From an uncultured bacterium (lineage in GTDB: Bacteria; Verrucomicrobiota; Lentisphaeria; Victivallales; UBA1829), in NCBI GenBank assembly GCA_900548385.1, contig URKJ01000005.1, positions 1 to 64,000 of the forward strand: a DNA stretch of 64,000 nt, read 5' to 3'. Shown here piece after piece: positions 27,328-36,538 of the stretch; position 1 is the first letter of the stretch, and every line of letters starts with the position of its first letter. Under the pieces are notes generated by a model, which did not search any database, was not told the DNA's origin, and worked only from the letters and a program-made list of their open reading frames with translations. The position numbers were made by a program, and so were the translations under genes.

Positions 27328-28398
27328 ATGTCAATGGAAGTACCCGGATACATGCGGGTGAGAGCATATCTCTATAATCTGGCGGAACACGCAACGGAAA
27401 AGAATCCGAAGATTCCTTCCGAAAACACGCTCTGCCGGATGTTCGGCGTCAGCCGGATGACCGTCCGGAGTGCGATCAAAGGGCTCATCCAGACGCAGGT
27501 GCTTCAGACAAGACGCGGAGTCGGTACGTTTGTCAATACGGAGTTTACGCAAAAAGCCACCGTCAGGCTTCCGCTGGTCGGGCTTTTGCAGGACTCCGGG
27601 CGCAATGTCTACAGTACGATTTCTCCCGCGGTCCGTACTGCCGTGATCGAGTCCGGAATGATCCCGGAGCTCGTCGTCCTTCCCGATTCGGACGATCCGG
27701 TCAGGCTGCTGGAAATGATTTCGGATCATTTCTCCGCGATCATCTGGGAGAGTCCGGGGGCGGACATCGTTCCGCATCTTCGTGCACTGAAGGCAAGCCG
27801 GATTCCGCTTCTGCTGGCGGGGGACCGGGAAATCTGTCCCGTCCCGGAGGGAGAATTCGATACGCTGGAGACCTCCCGTGCCGGACGCGGAAAGCTGCTC
27901 GGCTCGTTTTTCCTGGAAAACGGACATGAACGCATCTGTTATGTTCACAATAATTCCCGAATGACTCCGAACGATTCTCCGGACAAGCCCGAAACAACAT
28001 CCGGCGCGTTGACGGAGATTCTGCGGGAACAGAATCCTCCGGCGGAAGTTCATTATATTTCTCTGGCGGAGCTGGAATCGGAACTGGAGTCGTTCCGTCC
28101 CACGGTAGTTTACTCCAAAAATTCGAACGCTCCCTATATCGGTCGTCTGCTGAATGATAAGAAGATCGCCGTTCCCGGAGAGCTTTCCTATCTCTCATCA
28201 GGTCCTGCCGCCGCTTATTTCTTCAACGGCAAAGCCGTTGCGTGCATTGACGATGCTTCCGGTCTGCATGACTCTGTGATCGAATGGCTCGACCGCCGCG
28301 TTTTCAGACAGGAGCTTTCCGGGAATTTTCACCGCCGCATAGAGGCCGTCATAGAAATCAACCAGACTTTTACAGCAAATAGAAAGGATAACACATGA
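27328..28398 (+). CDS. GntR-type DNA-binding domain fused to a LacI-type sugar sensor
   Basis: A 356-residue regulator. Residues 1-72 form a winged helix of the GntR family (IPSENTLCRMFGVSRMTVRSAIKGLIQ, then RRGVGTFV). The rest is a periplasmic-binding-protein-like sensor, as in AraR of Bacillus, although it is divergent. Such proteins are usually repressors released by a sugar. It heads the cluster of pseudopilin, CBM-like protein and hydrolase, so it probably controls them and itself through the tandem operators. The frame extends to 27253, but the ATG at 27328 with AAGGAG is the sound start. Confidence 0.9.
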   Translation: MSMEVPGYMRVRAYLYNLAEHATEKNPKIPSENTLCRMFGVSRMTVRSAIKGLIQTQVLQTRRGVGTFVNTEFTQKATVRLPLVGLLQDSGRNVYSTISPAVRTAVIESGMIPELVVLPDSDDPVRLLEMISDHFSAIIWESPGADIVPHLRALKASRIPLLLAGDREICPVPEGEFDTLETSRAGRGKLLGSFFLENGHERICYVHNNSRMTPNDSPDKPETTSGALTEILREQNPPAEVHYISLAELESELESFRPTVVYSKNSNAPYIGRLLNDKKIAVPGELSYLSSGPAAAYFFNGKAVACIDDASGLHDSVIEWLDRRVFRQELSGNFHRRIEAVIEINQTFTANRKDNT

Positions 28399-29168
28399 AA
28401 CAGAAAAGAAACAACTTCACCCTTATAGAGCTTTTGGTGGTCGTTTCGATCATTGCAATCCTTGCCGGTATGTTGCTTCCGGCACTTAACAAGGCGCGGG
28501 AAGCGGTGTTCAAAACATCGTGTCTCAACAATATGAAGCAGATCGGCACCGCTCTGGTCATGTATGCTCAGGACAACGCCGGCTATCTCCCGAAACCGCG
28601 CAACAACAAAGCGTTTGTCGGGTATATTGAAACTTATCTGAATACAAAGTCGGATCATTCCCATTCCGACGGCGGACGTTACTGGAAACAGCCGCAAGGG
28701 ATCTATTTCTGCCCGTCTCTATATTCCCCGACGTCCAGCCTTGTCTGGGATTCATCCGGCGAAACCGCCGATCTGTTTGAATCACATTACACTCCAACCG
28801 GACGCGGGGATTACTGGAATTCCGGAAATCTCCCGAATGAGCGCAGCGGCGGATGGATCTACACTCCGGAGCAGAACAGCCAGAAAGGATGGTGGAGACG
28901 GCTTGAATCCATCAGAAACGGTTCCGCTATCATGGGCGAATGCGGTTATCAGAAAGCGACGGTCTGTTGCGGATCCGGAAAAGTGAATCGCACGATTTCC
29001 GCATTCGACAGTTCAAACTATACCGCAAATCTCGGTTCGCCGACGAATTACAACGCGCCCGCATGGGTTCATGGAATGAGCTGCAACTGGCTGTTCGTCG
29101 ACGGGCACGCCGCAAGCAGAAAATATACCGGGAAAGCTCTGTTCAATACAGACTGGATCCCGCAATAA
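28395..29168 (+). CDS. Pseudopilin with H-X9-DG motif (cluster a)
   Basis: A 257-residue protein with a seven- to eight-residue basic leader and a type IV pilin-like N-terminal helix (FTLIELLVVVSIIAILAGML), then a soluble domain. Near the C-terminus HGMSCNWLFVDG fits the H-X9-DG motif of the pseudopilins found in large numbers in Lentisphaerota and Planctomycetota. The residue before the Phe is Asn, not the Gly that prepilin peptidases normally need. Its ATG overlaps the regulator stop (ATGA). Function is unknown; a role in secretion or surface display of the adjacent enzymes is an inference. Confidence 0.9.
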   Translation: MKQKRNNFTLIELLVVVSIIAILAGMLLPALNKAREAVFKTSCLNNMKQIGTALVMYAQDNAGYLPKPRNNKAFVGYIETYLNTKSDHSHSDGGRYWKQPQGIYFCPSLYSPTSSLVWDSSGETADLFESHYTPTGRGDYWNSGNLPNERSGGWIYTPEQNSQKGWWRRLESIRNGSAIMGECGYQKATVCCGSGKVNRTISAFDSSNYTANLGSPTNYNAPAWVHGMSCNWLFVDGHAASRKYTGKALFNTDWIPQ

Positions 29169-29199
29169 ACGAACTTGGAAACACGAAAGGAATATCAAT

Positions 29200-30102
29200 A
29201 TGAAACGGAAAATCTCTCTGCTTTTTCTCGCTCTGGCCGGAACTCTTTCCGCAGGATCCGTGCCGTTCACCCTGTCCCGCAACGGCTCCTGGAAACCGGA
29301 TGAATCCGGCAAAGTATTCACCCGCACCGTCAGGGAGGGACAGACGGAATGGTGTCATGTCCTTGCCTCCGCAAAACTGGCGGCGGACTCCTATTACTGT
29401 TTTTCATGGCGCGTCACGTCGTCGAAACCGGATTCCGGAGATGTGATGATTCTTGTTGCGGACGGTCCGAAAGGAGCACGTTTTTCCCGTTACAACAATT
29501 TCGTTCCATCACCGGGAATACAGAAATTCTATCTCTACACCGGCAGATACGCCGGGGATTACACGTTCAGTATCCGGACAGGGATGAAAGCCGCGCAAAC
29601 TCTGGTTTGTAAAGACATCTCTTTGGAAAAACTTGATCCGGCGGATCTTGAAAGTGAACTGCTCCCGGATTCGCCGGAGTTTTTTTTCCATCCCCGGAAA
29701 GACGGCTGGATGCCTGCCCGGTTCACTGCCGACGACTCTTCTCCAACGGGGAAAAGCATCACGTTTTCCCCTGCCGCGTCCCCTCTTCTCCGGACCGTTT
29801 ATGTGCCGATGATTCCGGGAAAGACGTACCGCATGGAGCTTTGGATGAAAGCCGCGGAACCTTTGCGTGCCTGCATCCGGCTCGACACCTACATGGGACC
29901 GTTCGCAGGAAAACACGAGTATAAGGACTTAAATGTTCTCATGCCGAAAACATGGAAAAAGTTCTCGCTGGAATGGACTGTTCCCGCCGATACCGCCGCC
30001 GCTCCGATGCTGCTCTCCGGCATGATGCGGATCTGTGCAACTTTCGAGTCCAAAGATACAACGGCTTCCATCGCCGGTGTCTCTTTGAAAATGGTGAAAT
30101 GA
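29200..30102 (+). CDS. Secreted protein with two carbohydrate-binding-like beta-sandwiches
   Basis: A 300-residue secreted protein: signal MKRKISLLFLALAGTLSAG, then two domains (about 20-150 and 165-300) that read as CBM4/9-like jelly rolls. The second contains YVPMIPGKTYRMELWMKA, WKKFSLEWTVP and a final SIAGVSLKMV, the usual last strand. No catalytic motif is seen. It probably binds a glycan, or is a helper for the large hydrolase whose start overlaps its stop. AAAGGAAT precedes the ATG. The family assignment is by pattern only. Confidence 0.7.
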   Translation: MKRKISLLFLALAGTLSAGSVPFTLSRNGSWKPDESGKVFTRTVREGQTEWCHVLASAKLAADSYYCFSWRVTSSKPDSGDVMILVADGPKGARFSRYNNFVPSPGIQKFYLYTGRYAGDYTFSIRTGMKAAQTLVCKDISLEKLDPADLESELLPDSPEFFFHPRKDGWMPARFTADDSSPTGKSITFSPAASPLLRTVYVPMIPGKTYRMELWMKAAEPLRACIRLDTYMGPFAGKHEYKDLNVLMPKTWKKFSLEWTVPADTAAAPMLLSGMMRICATFESKDTTASIAGVSLKMVK

Positions 30103-33100
30103 TGAACTGCAAACTCTTTACTCTTCTTTTTGTATCTGCCGCCGTTTCTCTTCCGGCGGAGAACGTCCTCTTCAATTCCGGTTTTGAACTCGGAACGGCG
30201 GGATTCTCCGCTTTGCGCAGCCGTCCGTTGAAAACATTCCGGGGCGAATTCGATCCGGCGGGAGGAATTTTTCCGGAACAGCGCGACGTCAAATCCGGAC
30301 GGGGCGCGATCCGGATGGTTCATCTTCCCGGACAGAGCGTCTCGCTCTGCTCTTCCGAATTTCAGCTGAAACCGGATTCCCGCTATACCTTTTCCTTCTG
30401 GGCAAAAGGCGGAGCCGGAACGGAAATCGAGCTGAAACTTTCTTCCCGTCAGAACGGGAACGGGAAACTCGCATGGAAAGATATCAGCCGCTCGTACCGT
30501 CTGTCCAGCGAGTGGAAAGAATACACCTTCACATTCATGTCGGCTCCATCGCCGCACCGTTTTTATAATTTTTATTTTCGTTCCAGACATCCGGGAACGA
30601 TTTTTGCGGATGATATTCAGCTCATTCCGGGGGAAACGGCAAAACCGTGGGCTCCCGCCGCTCCGGTTGAGGCTGCTGTGATTCTTCCCGAACTCACTGC
30701 CGATGCCAAAACGCTTTCCGGAACGTTGCGCACCGTTGCGTACGACCGGGACTGCACTGCCGCCGTGAATCTCTCTCTGCAGAAATTCGAGCCTGCGGAA
30801 CAGCTCGCCGGACAGACGGTCCGGGTGCCGTTGAAAGCCGGGATCATGCAGGAAACGGTTTTCCGTTTTTCCGGGCTGCCTTACGGCTGTTTCCGGGTAT
30901 TTCCGTCCGTTGACGGCAAACCGCTTCCGCCGGGCGCGGTGGGAATGACGGTGAACTGCCATGCTCCCGTCTGGAAACACAAATCCGATGCCTCCGGATT
31001 CAAACTTGGAATAAACACCGCTATCCTTGGGCGTTACACGCGCACAGAAGTGATTGACAGCACCGGGACCGGCGAAGAACGCGGCAAAAACCTGATCTAT
31101 CTTGGCAATGTTCACCGCATCTGGAATCCCGGAGAGATCAGCTGGGCGGTTTGCAATCCGGCACCGGGCAAATTCGATTTCTCCCGTATCCGGAAAGTGT
31201 CGGACATCGCCCGGAAAAACGGATTTGACCTTGAGGTTACGATCAGCGACGGCTGGACCTGGATGAAAAAGGAGGAACCAAATCGCAATCTGCCGGAATG
31301 GACCTGGGAACGCGATCTTGCAGGCAAAAATTATCCCGCGGCGGACCGCAGCGATACCAACCGGAAAGTCAAACTGCCCTACTATGAAGACTGGGCGGCG
31401 TTTGCCGGAGCATTTGCCGAAGCGACGAAAGGAGCCGTACGTTACATCGACCTCATGAACGAACCGAATTGCTCGTTTTCCGGAAAAACGTATGCAACCT
31501 ATATGAAAGCCGCATACGACGCGATCAAAAAGGAGAATCCCGCCGCCGTTGTCGTTGCCGGAAGCGCTACGGAAGACCTCGGAGGACGGGCGCTTGAGTA
31601 TATCATCGAGCTTGCAAACGCCAAAGAGCGCGATTCCATGGATGTTCTTTCGTTTCATCCATACGGCGCACGTCAGGATGACAGCCCTGTTCCGGCGCAG
31701 AACCGCATCCGCCAGATCAAAGCCGCTCTCCGCCGCTCCGGACTGAATGTGCCGATCTGGAACGACGAATGTTTTTACCTGAAACCGGTCAGCCAGTCGC
31801 ATTATATGCTGGAACATGATCTTCCGCCCGGAGCCGTCAGCCGCCGGATCATTATCGACATGGGCGAAGGCTGCTTTGCCTCCACGCCGCTCGGCGGTGA
31901 TCAGGCATTCGGCGATCCCGCCAATCCCAACCGCGTTGTGCAAAGCTGGGACAGCAAGCTGATTCCGGCAAAGCTGTTCGCGGAAATGAACACGCTTGCC
32001 CATTTTCTCGCCGGAGCGAAACCGCTTGCCGCCGTAGAGAAGAAAGGGGAGTATCTCGGTTATGTGTTCACCAACCACGGCAGACTCTATTCTGCGATCT
32101 GGTCGGCGGCGGACCCGGCTGCGTTAAGCCTGAACCTGCCGTCCGGGGCTTCGTTCCGGCTTTACGACCTCTATGGAAATCCGCTTCCGGCAGATTCCGC
32201 GAAACTCAATCTGTCCCGTGTTCCGTATTATCTTGAATGGAGCGGAGTCACCGCGGAACAGGCGGCGGAGATTTTGCGGAACGGCTCCGTTCATGTGGAT
32301 AATCCCGTTCAGACGGGACCTGTCCGCTGGGTGAAACGCGGAACGCAGACCGGAGTTCTCTTTGAACTTTCCAACCGCGGTTCCAAACCGTTTTCCGGCT
32401 TTGTCCGCGTCAACGCTCCGGAATTCCGCGGCCACGGCGGACGGGTCGGTTTCCCGTCGGTGGAGAACGGGAAACCGCGTATGGTGTTTGTTCCTCTGAC
32501 ACGGAATTCCGGAGCCCCGGAACAGTTCCGGATTACGGTTCTGGTCAGCGACGGCGAAAGATTGTTCCCGTTCGAGCGGCTGCTTGCGATTCCGCCGCAA
32601 CTGTCTTTGAAAGAGGGTGTATGGAGCGGTCCCTATCCGGTTGAGCGTCTTGCGGAGGGGAAGAAACCCGCTTCGGCGGCGGACCTTTCCGCAAACTTTT
32701 CCCTGCTCCGGGAAAAAGATGCTCTTGTCGTCCGTGTGAACGTAACGGACGACAAAGCGGAAGCGGGGGCCATCATGCCGTTCGCCGCCGACTGCATCGA
32801 ACTCTTCTGGGATCCCTGTCCGTTCCGCGGCGACATGAAATATCCCGACCGTTATAACGAAACGGCTTGTCAGATCTTCGTCAACCCGCACCGCAAACAG
32901 CCCGTGACAATCGCCAACGGCAGGAAACTTCCGGGCCTGAACGTTTCCGTTGCCGGCCGGAAAAACGGTTATGAGGCGTTGATCCGTCTTCCGCTCCCCG
33001 CCGGTGCGGAATATGTCGGATTCGACCTCGGTGTCGATGATTCGGATGTTTCCAACGTCAGGAAAACCCAGCTGCTCTGGAGCGGCGACGGCGGCAATCA

Positions 33101-33143
33101 TTCGGACCGTTCAAAATACGGAATGCTGCGTCTGAAAAACTGA
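30099..33143 (+). CDS. Large secreted glycoside hydrolase-like protein (cluster a)
   Basis: A 1014-residue secreted enzyme. After the signal (LFTLLFVSAAVSLPA) come a CBM4/9-like domain (about 20-190, opening NVLFNSGFELG), a beta-sandwich, a clan-A-like TIM barrel (about 300-620), and a CBM9-like C-terminal domain (about 830-1010, with DCIELFWDPCPF). The proposed acid/base Glu is in DLMNEPN near residue 452 and the nucleophile Glu in IWNDECFYL near 554, as in GH5/GH39-type barrels. Substrate unknown. The ATGATG start overlaps the previous stop. The protein at 36535 shares this architecture, including WN-x-ECFY. Confidence 0.75.
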   Translation: MMNCKLFTLLFVSAAVSLPAENVLFNSGFELGTAGFSALRSRPLKTFRGEFDPAGGIFPEQRDVKSGRGAIRMVHLPGQSVSLCSSEFQLKPDSRYTFSFWAKGGAGTEIELKLSSRQNGNGKLAWKDISRSYRLSSEWKEYTFTFMSAPSPHRFYNFYFRSRHPGTIFADDIQLIPGETAKPWAPAAPVEAAVILPELTADAKTLSGTLRTVAYDRDCTAAVNLSLQKFEPAEQLAGQTVRVPLKAGIMQETVFRFSGLPYGCFRVFPSVDGKPLPPGAVGMTVNCHAPVWKHKSDASGFKLGINTAILGRYTRTEVIDSTGTGEERGKNLIYLGNVHRIWNPGEISWAVCNPAPGKFDFSRIRKVSDIARKNGFDLEVTISDGWTWMKKEEPNRNLPEWTWERDLAGKNYPAADRSDTNRKVKLPYYEDWAAFAGAFAEATKGAVRYIDLMNEPNCSFSGKTYATYMKAAYDAIKKENPAAVVVAGSATEDLGGRALEYIIELANAKERDSMDVLSFHPYGARQDDSPVPAQNRIRQIKAALRRSGLNVPIWNDECFYLKPVSQSHYMLEHDLPPGAVSRRIIIDMGEGCFASTPLGGDQAFGDPANPNRVVQSWDSKLIPAKLFAEMNTLAHFLAGAKPLAAVEKKGEYLGYVFTNHGRLYSAIWSAADPAALSLNLPSGASFRLYDLYGNPLPADSAKLNLSRVPYYLEWSGVTAEQAAEILRNGSVHVDNPVQTGPVRWVKRGTQTGVLFELSNRGSKPFSGFVRVNAPEFRGHGGRVGFPSVENGKPRMVFVPLTRNSGAPEQFRITVLVSDGERLFPFERLLAIPPQLSLKEGVWSGPYPVERLAEGKKPASAADLSANFSLLREKDALVVRVNVTDDKAEAGAIMPFAADCIELFWDPCPFRGDMKYPDRYNETACQIFVNPHRKQPVTIANGRKLPGLNVSVAGRKNGYEALIRLPLPAGAEYVGFDLGVDDSDVSNVRKTQLLWSGDGGNHSDRSKYGMLRLKN

Positions 33144-33403
33144 CGTATGAAGTTCTGTTCCTCACGTTGTTGAAATCAGATCCCCTCTGATCCTTTCCCG
33201 GCAGGATCGGGGGGAGCGGCAAATCAACGTCATAAACACTTGGAGGGGTGTATTTATTCTTCGCAATCGCCGCTTGTTGCCTTCAAATCCTGATTCATCT
33301 GCAGCAGAAGTCCTTTCTGTACTTTTGCGTGATGACCTCTCAAATTATTGCTTCGGCAACTAAAAGAGTTGCCGAAGCAATATCAACGATCAGAAATCCT
33401 TTT
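33144..33403. other. Convergent intergenic region
   Basis: These 260 bases between two converging hydrolase genes hold a GATCC/GGATC hairpin with flanking CCCC/GGGG (about 33181-33215) and the long perfect hairpin at 33347-33381. No gene is convincing here. Confidence 0.5.
33347..33381. terminator. 15-bp perfect hairpin, probable bidirectional terminator
   Basis: Arms ATTGCTTCGGCAACT (33347-33361) and AGTTGCCGAAGCAAT (33367-33381) pair perfectly around AAAAG. It sits between the converging stops at 33143 and 33404. There is no clear T run on either side, so a role in blocking transcript ends is likely but not certain. Confidence 0.6.
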
Positions 33404-35752
33404 TTAAGACTGGCTTTGATCAATTACACTCATCTTTATTTTGCGATCCAACGCAAAATTCTTTTCCTGCTTTCTCTGTTTGCAGGAAGAACGTGCCACC
33501 TGGAATAACCGAACCGGCCCTGTCAGTCCGCTTGAGAGCGAATCCCGTTCGAACTCCCGCTGTTTATCCTCATAAGGAGAAAGCGGGGGGAAGTTCTGTT
33601 CTATATAATTTTTTACATCCTCCGGCGACAGTGCGTTGGCGAGAGTGTTGGTTACGGTCACTTCAAGGCGATTCAGTCCCTTTGTTTTCAGTCCCGGCTT
33701 CAAATCGAAGCGGAAAGGTCCCCAAAAGCGCTCGCCCAGGGAAACTCCATTGAGTTTCACGCTTGCGGAATACTCGACCTTTCCAAGATCAAGCCACAAA
33801 TCAGTTTCCCCGGTTTCAAACTGGGCTGTATAAACTGCATCGCCACTGAAATCCTCACCAAGGAGTTCGTTCCACGGTCCCAATGATGTCCGGACTGCTT
33901 TTGCCCGGCAGGGTATGATTTGGAAATCATTGCCGGCAATGATGTGCCGCCGAACCGGCTTGAGAGTCCAATCGTTCAGTTCCTGAATCTGCTTCCATTC
34001 CCGAAGGTGCTTTTTACCCGTTGTTCCGGTCACGAACAGCGCCGATCCGAACGGTTCGAAGCGCCAGCGGAAACAGCCGATTCCTGCAGCATATTTTTCG
34101 CCGTTTTCCGGATTCCAACAGGCAATCGGCTCCGATTCATCAAACGTCAATGTGGGTTCCAGTACCGAGTCGCTCTCATTCACACAGAAGTAAATGGCGC
34201 GCTTTCCCCAAAGTCTCTTGCAGACTCGCAGTGCCGGAGCCGCAGGCTCGACTCCGAGCAACGGACGTGGCGGTTCACGGTTTAATGTCAGATTTTTCAA
34301 TCTTGCCGCAGCCTCCGGGGCCATAAATTGAGTCGATGGAATCAGCAATGCCGGATAACGCATTTTCCCGATAACAAGATTGCCGTTTTCCGACTTTGCT
34401 GTGGCAAGTGCGTCGTCATCCACGAAATCGAAATCGCATTGTTGTGAGAGCAGTTTTTCCGTATATTCATTTTGGGCCTGGATTGCGGCCTGTTTCGCTT
34501 CTCCGCCAGCCCAGACCGACCGGACGTCATGGTAAAGCGCCGCCGACACGACCGGTCTTCCCCGAGTCAGCATGAAGCTGATGCGTCCGGCATATTCGTT
34601 CGGCATCCGGGCATACTTCCACAATGGATCGGCCGGACCGAGATGCGGACGACAGCCGGAAAGGAAACTTCCACGGTTTGAAAACGCGATTTTGCTGAAC
34701 ACCAGGGCATTGACACCGCGAACAAGCATGTAGTCGATAAGAAATTTCTGCTGCATCGGGGTAATGCCGTTCCCGTAAACGGCGAAAATTTCAGCAAGCG
34801 CGAATTTGCGTCCCGCTTGCCGGGCAACTGAAGAGGCGTACTTCGGGAATACATGGGTACGGACGCCGGGGAACAACTGGCGCCAGATAGCGTCAACGCC
34901 GGGGAGATCTAAAGCCCGCAATGCCCGCAAAATATGTCCGTAGCCGCTGAAAGCACTGTTTTCCGGTCTGTCCTCATTGGAAAAGTGACCACCGGAAAGC
35001 AGACCGTTTTTCCGGCACCATTTCCGAATGGGCAGCAGAAAACGTTCAACGAAAAGCCGAGACGTCACGTCGTGAAAATCAATACGGATTTTTTCCAATC
35101 CCTCCGGTTCGATTAATTGCGGCAGGAACGGTGTGATGTCGTACCCTTTACGGCGTTGGAACTCTGCCGCAAGATCGGGACACCAGGTCAAGCGTTCGCC
35201 GGGACGTGAAATCGGCATGGTCGGCTCGTCCATGAAAACGAAACGGAATGTTGTACCGAAAAGAGATCCGATATGTTTCCGGTAGCGCTCATGGGTGAGT
35301 TCGAGGAATTTTTCGGCAGCCTCACGGATTAATGCATTCGGGTACGGCGCCGCTTTTTCCGGAACACCGGGTTCGGAGACAACTCCATGTTTTGTCCAGT
35401 AAAGTTGCGCCCATTTTTCCGGTTCGCAGTTATAAACCCGTCCAGCCGCTCCGCCGGAAGGCCAGCCGCCCTCGTCATACAGATAGCAGTTCATACCGAG
35501 CGCCGCGCATTCCGTGGCAATAGTCCGGTATGCCCGGAAGTAATCCGGCGAAAGGTATTCCGGACGCATATCGGAGGGCATTCGCTCCGGACGAAACTCC
35601 GGCGGCCAGGGATGCGGGCAGACATTCCGCACGCCATGAGCCGCCATGTCACGCAGCTGACGCCGCAATTCACTGTGATTTAGTTCGGTATTCAAATACC
35701 AAAAATAGCTCGGCATACATTCTGCCGGAGGTGTTTCAAAATTCTTTTTCAT
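33404..35752 (-). CDS. Alpha-L-rhamnosidase-like hydrolase (GH106 type)
   Basis: A 782-residue protein. The N-terminus has PPAECMPSYFWYLN and the barrel has LGMNCYLYDEGGWPSGGAAG and FRFVFMDEPTMP, all in the style of GH106 rhamnosidases, whose catalysis uses Glu/Asp in such DE-P motifs. The C-terminal jelly roll (YTAQFETGETDLWLDLGKVE, then SVKLNGVSLG) is a usual galactose-binding-like domain. No signal peptide, so cytoplasmic. It releases L-rhamnose from pectin-like or bacterial glycans. The frame opens at 35779; the ATG at 35752 after CAGGAAAG begins at the family N-terminus but the spacing is short. Last gene of cluster b. Confidence 0.8.
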   Translation of the reverse strand: MKKNFETPPAECMPSYFWYLNTELNHSELRRQLRDMAAHGVRNVCPHPWPPEFRPERMPSDMRPEYLSPDYFRAYRTIATECAALGMNCYLYDEGGWPSGGAAGRVYNCEPEKWAQLYWTKHGVVSEPGVPEKAAPYPNALIREAAEKFLELTHERYRKHIGSLFGTTFRFVFMDEPTMPISRPGERLTWCPDLAAEFQRRKGYDITPFLPQLIEPEGLEKIRIDFHDVTSRLFVERFLLPIRKWCRKNGLLSGGHFSNEDRPENSAFSGYGHILRALRALDLPGVDAIWRQLFPGVRTHVFPKYASSVARQAGRKFALAEIFAVYGNGITPMQQKFLIDYMLVRGVNALVFSKIAFSNRGSFLSGCRPHLGPADPLWKYARMPNEYAGRISFMLTRGRPVVSAALYHDVRSVWAGGEAKQAAIQAQNEYTEKLLSQQCDFDFVDDDALATAKSENGNLVIGKMRYPALLIPSTQFMAPEAAARLKNLTLNREPPRPLLGVEPAAPALRVCKRLWGKRAIYFCVNESDSVLEPTLTFDESEPIACWNPENGEKYAAGIGCFRWRFEPFGSALFVTGTTGKKHLREWKQIQELNDWTLKPVRRHIIAGNDFQIIPCRAKAVRTSLGPWNELLGEDFSGDAVYTAQFETGETDLWLDLGKVEYSASVKLNGVSLGERFWGPFRFDLKPGLKTKGLNRLEVTVTNTLANALSPEDVKNYIEQNFPPLSPYEDKQREFERDSLSSGLTGPVRLFQVARSSCKQRKQEKNFALDRKIKMSVIDQSQS

Positions 35753-36034
35753 CTTTCCTGCCGTTTCACGACTGACCATTGAAAAATTACGGAACCGATG
35801 GATAGACTGAGGAACCTGTTTTCATTAAATGCGTTTAATCTCTTTCATTTGAACAGGAGAGCTCCCGGCAATTACAATATCATCTTTCAGCAACTTTTCA
35901 ACGCTGGCGCGGCAAATATTTTGTATTTTTTCATATTGTTTCCGTGTGATTTTCATGAGGGCTGCATCGAAATGAAAAAGTCAATAATGTGAGCGGAATC
36001 TAACATCCTCTCACAAAATTTCAAGCAGGTTCCA
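35753..36034. other. Gap between cluster b genes
   Basis: These 282 bases separate the rhamnosidase from the small secreted protein, both on the minus strand, and break an otherwise tight operon, so a promoter for the rhamnosidase is likely. ATTAAATGCGTTTAAT (about 35823-35838) is a near-palindrome with a central CG, like LacI-type operators. A TGTGAG/CTCACA pair lies near 35987-36015. No gene is convincing. Confidence 0.4.
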
Positions 36035-36538
36035 TTATTCGATTTTTACCTGAAAGGTCAGGGTAACGGGTATTCCCTCCTTACAGACCAGTGGCTTAAA
36101 AAAACGATCGTCGTGACGGCAAAAGATCGTATCGTTTTGAAATCCCGGCGAACCGAGTTTATACCAGCCGACAGGAGAATTATCCTTGATCAGTTTGAAA
36201 TCCGAATTATTAAAGTCACTGCCCTTGACAGAAATGTTGCGATAAGCAATAAACGACTTCTTCTTTGGTTGCCCCATGAATGAAACATCAACCGTTCCGC
36301 TTTGCCTGGGAATGAATGAGAATGAGTGTTTTCTCCACATGGTTTCAGCTTTTCCGGTGAAAATCAGACGGCTGTTATGCTTTTCTTTCAGCCATGCCGC
36401 TTGCTGAACAGTAATACCTTCACCGGGAACTCCGGGCGAGAGAGAAATTCCTTTGCTGCTGCCGACATCAATTCGGAATTCCTGTGCGGCGGCAAATCCG
36501 TATATTGCGGCTGTCAGAGCCATGAGCATTTTTTTCAT
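36035..36538 (-). CDS. Small secreted protein of unknown function (cluster b)
   Basis: A 167-residue product with a signal peptide (MKKMLMALTAAIYGFAAAQ) and a single beta-rich domain with alternating hydrophobic strands (SGTVDVSFMGQPKKKSF, then VTLTFQVKIE at the end). Its pattern resembles the second domain of the CBM-like protein at 29200, but I do not assign a family. The ATG overlaps the stop of the large hydrolase (ATGA), so the two are made together. It may bind a glycan or the hydrolase. Confidence 0.65.
   Translation of the reverse strand: MKKMLMALTAAIYGFAAAQEFRIDVGSSKGISLSPGVPGEGITVQQAAWLKEKHNSRLIFTGKAETMWRKHSFSFIPRQSGTVDVSFMGQPKKKSFIAYRNISVKGSDFNNSDFKLIKDNSPVGWYKLGSPGFQNDTIFCRHDDRFFKPLVCKEGIPVTLTFQVKIE

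Noticed and set aside
29889..32078. 729-codon minus-strand reading frame across cluster a
   Set aside because: It lies opposite two secreted proteins with signal peptides and domains, and shows no motif of its own.
35798..35992. 64-codon plus-strand reading frame in the cluster b gap
   Set aside because: No ribosome site, no domain, and it crosses a probable promoter region.
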